Shown piece by piece: positions 57,601-64,000 of a stretch of 64,000 nt of DNA. A program made the translations under genes and the position numbers. The notes below the pieces were generated by a model. It searched no databases. It was not told the DNA's origin and was given only the letters and a program-made list of their open reading frames with translations. Positions within the stretch are counted from its first letter, which is position 1. Each line of letters opens with the position of its first letter. The stretch is from Phanerodontia chrysosporium (lineage: Eukaryota; Basidiomycota; Agaricomycetes; Polyporales; Phanerochaetaceae), in NCBI GenBank assembly GCA_001910725.1, contig MJGA01000002.1, positions 1,240,001-1,304,000 of the forward strand, written 5' to 3'.

Positions 57601-60387
57601 CTGCCTCTCGGGGGCGTCTCCAGGGCAGCGTCCGTCGCCACGACCACGCTGGACCGCCGACACTTTCCCGCGGTTTGCCCACATGCGCGCGACCGTGGTG
57701 GTTCCCACCAGGGATCTGTTGATGGACGCGCCGCATCGCGAGATCTCGCCGGACGCGCCACAGCGTAACATCGCCCAGGGGCTCTTCATTGCAATCTCCC
57801 ACCGACGCCCGGCTGCCAGTCCGACCGCGACGCATCTGCGACCTCGCGTCTTCGAAGATTCGAGATGGAACGCCCTTGCGACGGCACCTGCACCCGTCTC
57901 GCACGCACGCTCTCGCCTGCATCTCTCCCACCCTCACCCCGGCCACACGTGCGGCGACTATGCGAGAGGCCGGTGCGATTCCTGCGACCGCAATGCAAAG
58001 ATACGGCGGGTGCATCACGTATGGACGGCCAGGGTGGACTGCCGCATGATAGAACCCCGGATGCGGCACTGGAAGCCCTTCCCACGTCCGCAGACTTGTC
58101 GGGGCGCGAGCGCGACGCCCCTGGCCGACGCATCCTGCTGGTACCGGTGCCTGATGTTAGCCGCGATGACCGACCACCGTGCCGCCAAAGCCGCCCGAGC
58201 CGTGGCCCCGATGAACTGTGGCGGCGACACAGAGGCGCGCCTGACGCCAAGCTATGTCGCGTTTCTAGGTTTCTCCCAGGAACCTGGCGTCTCCGCCCAC
58301 AGTGGCACAGCGGCAAGGACCCTATACAGGCCCCGCGCTGGCTGCTTCAGCACCCGCCACTGGGATCTTCGACATCCAGGCTGCCCGCCCGTATCTAATC
58401 TCCCTCCGGCACAGCAGATAACAGCATAGGCATACTACTGCAACCGGCCTAACCCCAACCCCCCACGCAGCATCTTGCAGCCGGCGACGGCGGCACTAAG
58501 ACGCACTGCACAGCGAGCACGCCGCGGCGATCCAGACGGAATCGCGCGAGCGCCAGCAGGCTCCGTGCAGGCTCCGTGCAGGCGGGCGGGCAGCCACGGC
58601 AGCCTCGCGGCCCTGCGTCTGTTGAGCTGGCGGTGGCGACCCATGTGCCCGGCTGCCCGCACGTGTTCGCAGCTCGCTCCAAGAGAGTTTGGTGCTAGAA
58701 CCGCGAAGGCCAGGGGGGCGATCGCGCGCGGCAGACAGGGTTCGAGGGCTCCGCGGAGACTGGTTTTGGTGAGGCGATGGAGTCGGAGGATGCTGCTGGT
58801 GCAGTCTGGTTTGCGCTCGCTCTGGGATTGCTGGGTGAGCCCGCCGCCGGCGCCAACTGAGAGATCGTCAGGGTGTGCTGCTGTACGAGATCTCCTTCGT
58901 AGAGGGGCACTGAGAGGCCTCCGCGAGAGCCATCACGAAGTCGTATTCCCTCAGGGCGGGCGTCCCGAGGTGGAGCTGCTATGACACAGTGCCAGCGGGG
59001 ATGCGGGCCGGAGGTTGCACACCATCTCGCGTTCTTTCCAGGTTCTCGATATTTGGGTTCCGCCATTGTTGTGTTAGACACAAGGCCGTCGTCCAGCGTT
59101 GAAGGTTCCATCTGGCATTAGGTTATTGTTTGCGAGAGCGACGAGCCCCTCTGTGTGCAATGAACAGAATGGAAGGCTCGAACACGAGGTAATGATAGAG
59201 AACGCTACACGACTGCGTGCGTCCGTTCTTGGGCAGAAGTCCTACAGTGGGTAAGCAGCAGACACCGGACGGAGTCCATAACAAAGCCCCTTTCCATCCT
59301 CATGTCTGGCAGGCCACGACCAGATATTATCCCGGTGTCAGACCAGCACTGCGTCGACGGGCAGAGCCGCAGCCGCTGCCCCTTCATACCATCGGCGGTC
59401 CTGGGCCCGGCGTCCTACAGCAGCGCGATCGTACGTCAGAAGCAGGACAGCCAGACTCCTCAGCAGGACGGCGCATGCAGCGCGCGCGGCCTGTCGCGTC
59501 ACCGCCCCAGGCCCGGCCACGCACGGCAGCGCGTGCCAGCGCGAATGAGCGACGGCGAGAGCAGGCGCAGATCCCCCGGGTGCGCCGCGGTGCGACCCCC
59601 GGGTGCGGATGCGCGCGCGAATCCTGCTCTGTACGGCAGCCAGACACGCGTCCACGGACGGCTCCAGCGAGGCCACGCGCCGCGATCGGGCGCACCGGGG
59701 ACCCTGGGCTGCCTGCGCCCTTCGCGGCGGACACTGGACCCGGGAATTTAGGTAAGTGAATGGGCTGCGCGGGTGCAGAGGCCCAAATGGCCGCCTGGCG
59801 GCGACTTGGGAGATCGCCTGGGGATACGATAGGGCGGAGCACGGCCGCGGCGAAAAGGGCCTAGCGGCGTTATGCTGGTCATGTTCCCCCTCAGGAGAGG
59901 CACAAGGGAGCTCGTGCATGAGCTGTGGTTACGTCCACTGTGACCGCGAAGTTATCGTGCTGTGGCTTGGGCTGGTGGAAGAGCCGTACACGTTGTGCCC
60001 GTGAGCAGGCGTCGTAGCAGGGGCTGGGCTGTGCGCTCGGCGGTGACGTGGGGTGGAAGCATAAGCGATGGACATGTGTCTGTGGGACGCACCGCTGGAA
60101 GCCTGGCAGGCCGGTGTCAGGCAGAAAGACAAGAGCGAGGGCACGGAGAGAGAGTAAGCTCGCGATGGGGTGCCTGACGTAAGGACGATGGCTATAGATG
60201 CATGCCAGGGCCCGGCGGAGCGGGCGACATCTTCCAGGGTATTTTGCACCATCCATGCTCCCAGGAGCATGCGCACGGGAGTGGCATCAAATCGAGCCCA
60301 CGTACCCGGGCGTCTCTTTGCGCCGTCTGCACCACCATTCCAGTCGCGCTTGCAAAGAGGGAAAAAAAAAAGCTTGTACACCCGACG
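54649..60387. other. Long GC-rich interval without supported gene
   Basis: About 5.7 kb. Many open frames of 100-280 codons overlap on both strands (for example 57233-58069 minus), as expected by chance in GC-rich DNA; their translations are Arg/Ala/Pro-rich, without motifs, and no splice chain extends them. A short CTG repeat occurs near 56369-56385. I could not find transposon proteins, terminal repeats or RNA genes. Confidence 0.45.
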
Positions 60388-61406
60388 TTATGTTTCTCCG
60401 CCGCCAGCCGCCAGGTGCGCTTCTGACCAGCGTCCAGTCCACCACCGACACATGCCCTTGCGCACCCCGAGCTGCTCGCGGTCCAGTCCGCCGCCACGGA
60501 CATCCAGGGCCCCGCGCCAGACTGACTCGTCCTCGCCCTCCTCCCACACAAGCCCGACCTTCTCGCCTTCGCGGAGAAAGTGCTCGCAGACCGGCGCGGG
60601 CGTGTATTTCCCCGCTGCGACGTACGTACGCGCGCTTCCCGACTTGCGCAGCAGCGCGGTGAGCGACGAGAGCAGGACGTGATGCGACGCGTCAAAGTGA
60701 AGCAAGTCTGACAGCACGACGACGTCGTAGCCTCCTGGCGCCATCCGCCTGCACTTCCACGTGAGTAACAAGGACTTTGGCGGGGGCGCGCTGAGCTTAC
60801 AGGAGCGGTGCGACGTCCGTTCCCCATTCATATCCGACATACCGCACGTCGCAGCTGCCAGAAAAGCTTGCACGGTTGCGCTCGACGTTTCCGGACAGAT
60901 TGTCCAGAATCGTCTTGTCCGGATAGTCCGTGATGACCACGAGCGCGGGCGGGTCCGCCAGGGTGGCAGACAGCAGCGAGGGCAACGCGCAGCCGGCGCC
61001 CAGCTCCACCACTGAGCGCTGCGTGAGTGGCTTGGCGTGTCAGGGATGGAAGAGATGACCACGCACTGGAGCGTCCCGCAAGCGGTATGAGCCCGCGCTC
61101 CATGCGCTCCGCGAGCAGGAGCGACGGTGAAAACAGGTGGTCGGCTAACAACGTATTCGCCTGTGCACCGCGCAGAGTTAGCATCTGCACATTACAACTG
61201 TAACAGACATGTCCACCTTGCCTTCCTGCGCAGGCCAGTCCACAATATGTCATCGGAGCACCGAGTCGAACATGCCTCGGGAATCATACCTTGGGCGCCG
61301 TTGTCAGCGTGAGCGGGCCATATTGGATGGTGCCGTCGTCGCGCTCCTCGTCGCCAAAGAGGCCAATGCTGTCGCCGAGCACGTCTTCGACATCGAGCGT
61401 GTCCAT
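60388..61406 (-). CDS. EFM7/NNT1-like protein N-methyltransferase
   Basis: Four exons (61406-61290, 61160-61067, 61011-60801, 60748-60388), 260 residues, all phases consistent. Family: the nicotinamide N-methyltransferase-like group whose yeast member EFM7 (NNT1) methylates the N-terminal glycine and lysine 2 of elongation factor 1A, using S-adenosylmethionine. Seen: MDTLDVEDVLGDSIGLFGDE, the usual N-terminus; VELGAGCALPSL, the SAM-binding motif I; VVITDYPD, motif post I; and GGYDVVVLSDLLHFDASH, motif II/post II. The C-terminal LREGEKVGLVWEEGED fits the family. Cytosolic. It starts 300 bases from the divergent nitronate monooxygenase gene. Confidence 0.85.
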
Positions 61407-61706
61407 GTTGATGCGTATGAGCCCCAGGCAGGAAAACATGCATCGACGCGCGTTTGATCGTGATTTGTGCCACGTGGCGGCTAAGATGGGCGCTCCGACG
61501 CGATGCCCGCAGAAGGACCGGCCACGTGGCGGCAGACACCGGAAACACACTGCGGGGGTTTATTCACGTGCCAGCACGATCCATGCATCTCTCACCGCCA
61601 TCCACGCACGATGAAGCCCATCAGCCGAGTCCTCCCAATACGCTCCTACGTCTCTTTCACAGGCTCTGTCTAGTTTACCACCACCTGCTTCGCTAACACC
61701 CACAGC
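61407..61706. promoter_or_regulatory. Divergent promoter, methyltransferase and nitronate monooxygenase
   Basis: 300 bases shared by two divergent starts, with CCACGTGGC-like sequence twice (about 61470-61477 and 61521-61528), a palindromic CACGTG E-box that could be bound by a bHLH factor. No TATA box seen. Confidence 0.5.
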
Positions 61707-63164
61707 ATGCTCGTCACCCCACTCACCAAGCTCCTAGGCATCCGAGTGTGAGCTCATATCCTATCGTGTGCGACCCTGATGCTCAATTCAGTCACCCCGC
61801 AGACCCTTGGTACAAGGTGGCATGCAATGGTGCGTATCCTGGCATGCTCAAAGGCACGTTCCTTGCTCACGCTACGTAGGGTCGGCGTCCCACGTCTCGC
61901 TGCGGCCGTCTCGAATGCAGGGGGACTCGGTGCGCACATCACACCTGCCGTATCATCAGCCGGGTCTGACCTCGACCCCAAGGCATACTCACTGCCCTCA
62001 CTCAACCCAACCCTGACGCGCTGCGCGAGGCCATTCGCGAGACGCGGAAGCTCACGTCAAAGCCGTTCGGCGTGAACATCACCCTCTTACCCTCGATCAA
62101 CCCTCCCGACTATGCGGCTATGCGCGGGCGGCGGTGGAGGAAGGCGTGAACATCTTTGAGACTGCAGGAAACAATCGTGAGTTTGCTTCTCGTCAGCAAT
62201 CAAGCACGGGACTTACGCCAGCGTGCAGCGGGACCCTTGATCCGGTATTTCAAGGACCATGGGTGTATAGTTATACACAAATGTACTACTATCAGGCACG
62301 CGAAGGTGAGAATTCATATATACTGCTTCGTTGTATGTATTCATCATGTATGCAGTCGGCGGCGAGACTCGGTGTAGACGTCTTGAGCATAGATGGTTTT
62401 GAATGTGAGCTTGTCGTGCTCTGCAACTTCGATATTAGCTAACTTGCTTGGATAGGTGCGGGCCATCCTGGAGAAGAAGACATTCCTGGTCTTGTTTTGG
62501 TAAGCTAGGATCGACGATGTCATCTTCCACGCGTCTCACGAGATCGGATAGCTCGCTCGTGCAGCCCAAGAACTTAGCATACCTTACATTGCGTCAGGAG
62601 GCATCGCAGACGGAAGGGGTCTCGCAGCGGCCTTCGCTTTGGGAGCCTGCGTAAGTCGCACATACCCTAGTTCTAGAGGAATCTCTGCTGACGGGTCCCA
62701 GGGCGCAAACATGGGCACGCGGTTCATGTGCACAGTAGAGAGGTGTGCTACCCAACATCTCTTTCGATCGACCATGTCTGACTGTCGCCTTCAACAGCCC
62801 TATCCACCAGAACATCAAGGACAAGATCGTCGCGTCCTCGGAGACCGACACGGTGCACATCTTCCGCACGCTGCACAACACCGCGCGCGTGTACAAGAAC
62901 GCGGTGTCTACGCAGGTCGTCGCGCTCGAGCGCCGCCCGGGCGGCGCCAAGTTCGAGGAGCTCCGTGACCTTGTCTCAGGTGCGCGCGGCCGGAAGGTGT
63001 ACGAGCTCGGCGACCCCGACTACGGCATCTGGAGCGCGGGCGTCAGCGTCGGCCTGATCAAGGACTGCCCGACCTGCGAGGAGCTTGTGCAGCGCATCGA
63101 GCGTGAGGCCGAGGAGGTTATTGATAATATGGCGAAACTGAAGGTTGTGAAGGCCAAATTGTAA
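61707..63164 (+). CDS. Nitronate monooxygenase (2-nitropropane dioxygenase family)
   Basis: Ten exons (61707-61747, 61803-61829, 61880-61929, 61983-62176, 62229-62305, 62356-62404, 62456-62499, 62552-62650, 62702-62742, 62798-63164), 329 residues. The enzyme is an FMN-dependent TIM barrel that oxidises toxic alkyl nitronates such as propionate 3-nitronate. Motifs: PLVQGGMQWVG at the first strand, VSNAGGLGILTAL, FGVNITLLPSINPPDY, the catalytic-histidine segment GFECAGHPGEED, the FMN phosphate-binding IPYIASGGIADGRGLAAAF and GANMGTRFMCTVESP. One base is missing at about 62116-62118, between PPDYA and YARAAVEEGVNIFE; with it the total is exactly 330 codons. Several exons are under 50 nt, more fragmented than other genes here. 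Confidence 0.9.
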
Positions 63165-63521
63165 CCGAAATGCTTAGGTGTATCTTTGCTGTATTCTTGT
63201 ATGGGATAAAGATGGCTTCCTGTTGTGATAAATGGGGCAGTGTGTTCGATAGAGCATGTCTTGCGCTTCGTGAAGGCTTGTCCTGCTCTGACCTTAGTTG
63301 CCTTGGCCTTTGAGTGTCTAGAAATCGCACGCTAGTACAGAAGATGAGGCGGGTGAGCGGGTGCAAATGCTCGAAGCCGTCCAGTGCTGGCGTATACTTG
63401 AGACTCAATCCAGAGCACCTGCCTATCCTGGCAGGACACTTTTTCGACGCGCTTGGCGCGCCAGCTTCGGTTCGCGCGCTCTCTATCCCACTCTACTTTG
63501 CCTGGTAGGGCTAGCACGGGT
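63165..63521. other. Intergenic region
   Basis: About 360 bases between nitronate monooxygenase and the formyltransferase; 3' region of the former and promoter of the latter. No gene seen. Confidence 0.45.
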
Positions 63522-64000
63522 ATGCTGCACTCAACGTTCCAGAGGCACACGTGGATATGCACGAAAGTCGCGCTCCGTCGGTCACTTTCCACTGCTCCAA
63601 GCGTCATCCAGGCCGAACGCCCCGGACGGCCGTTTGACATCCTGTTCTTTGGGCGCGACGAATTCTCCTGCATAGTGCTGCAACAGCTTCATGCGGCTCG
63701 TGGTAAGTCACTTTAGCTATAGCCAACGGTGTACGCAGCTGATTCAAGCTGTAGATGTCTGGCAAGAACTACATATCGCAACCCAGCCAGACGCGAAGAT
63801 CGGAGACGGGGATCCATCCTCTCTGTTTGTAGGCGTCCAAGCTCCAGGATCTGACACCACAGCTAATCATGTGCGCTATATACAGCACCTCTGAAGATTA
63901 CAGGACAAGAGCTCGGCCTTCCGGTGCACGAAATCCCGCCCGACAAGCCGTCCTTTAGAACTTGGCAGGTCTCGTCAGTCTGGCTCCTGCTTACTCTTGA
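63522..64000 (+). CDS. Methionyl-tRNA formyltransferase, mitochondrial (partial, cut by window end)
   Basis: Only the N-terminal part is present. The ATG at 63522 opens a basic, Ser/Thr-rich leader (MLHSTFQRHTWICTKVALRR) that fits a mitochondrial targeting sequence. It leads to RPFDILFFGRDEFSCIVLQQ, the first strand of the formyltransferase fold, then an intron of about 50 nt, DVWQELHIATQPD, a second intron near 63829-63890, and PLKITGQELGLPVHEIPPDK, which matches family sequence between the sugar-phosphate and loop regions. The enzyme adds a formyl group from 10-formyl-tetrahydrofolate to initiator Met-tRNA in mitochondria. One base is missing at about 63799-63803 (ATCGGAGACGG): the conserved RRGSILSVSPLKI segment lies in a different frame from the preceding exon start. 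Confidence 0.8.

Noticed and set aside
57233..58069. 278-codon minus-strand frame
   Set aside because: Random GC-rich translation, overlapped by plus-strand frames of similar length, no motif, no exon chain.
1..64000. Transposons, CRISPR arrays, phage or bacterial operons
   Set aside because: No transposase, reverse transcriptase or integrase motifs, no terminal repeats, no regularly spaced repeats; the window is eukaryotic.

Overview
The window reads as nuclear DNA of a basidiomycete fungus, most likely an Agaricomycete (mushroom or polypore group). It has many genes interrupted by short introns (mostly 42-60 nt, GT..AG), a GC-rich composition, and families typical of this group: tandem DUF7918 proteins, a clade-type sesquiterpene synthase, a CRH-like GH16 enzyme with a chitin-binding module, a CBM5/12-like mini-protein and a large Furry/Tao3/Mor2 protein. 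All gene models were built by eye from splice signals and reading frame; exon edges are therefore predictions.

Layout. 0.3-4 kb: an ELYS-like nuclear pore protein and an F-box-like protein. 6.3-7.6 kb: a sesquiterpene synthase with a clear TATA box. 8.7-12 kb: a 15-exon major facilitator transporter with a very long cytosolic loop. 14.7-15 kb: a 63-residue CBM5/12-like protein. 18.9-21.6 kb: a small one-helix membrane protein and a three-RRM RNA-binding protein. 22.1-29.7 kb: the Furry-type morphogenesis scaffold. 30.3-32.3 kb (minus): a secreted S10 carboxypeptidase. 32.9-35.9 kb: two tandem DUF7918 paralogues with the same seven-exon structure and the same SUMO-interaction-like C-terminus. 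36.1-42.4 kb (minus): MSH6 and a CFAP20-domain protein. 42.8-44.3 kb: the CRH-like cell wall enzyme. 46.9-49.3 kb (minus): a class I cyclic nucleotide phosphodiesterase. 50-54.6 kb: two proteins of unknown function. 60.4-64 kb: an EFM7/NNT1-type methyltransferase (minus) divergent from a nitronate monooxygenase, then the start of a methionyl-tRNA formyltransferase cut by the window end.

The genes do not form one pathway. Most are conserved housekeeping or morphogenesis genes; cell shape and wall (Furry, CRH, perhaps the CBM5/12 protein) is the most repeated theme. Long GC-rich stretches (about 4-6.3, 12-14.7, 15-18.9, 44.3-46.9, 51.4-53.1 and 54.6-60.4 kb) hold no gene I could support.

A striking feature is that at least fifteen conserved reading frames each need one extra base, mostly in short C, G or T runs, to stay open. 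This looks like residual indel error in a draft assembly rather than mass pseudogenisation. It affects ELYS, the terpene synthase, the transporter, Furry, MSH6, CFAP20, the two unknown proteins, nitronate monooxygenase and formyltransferase.
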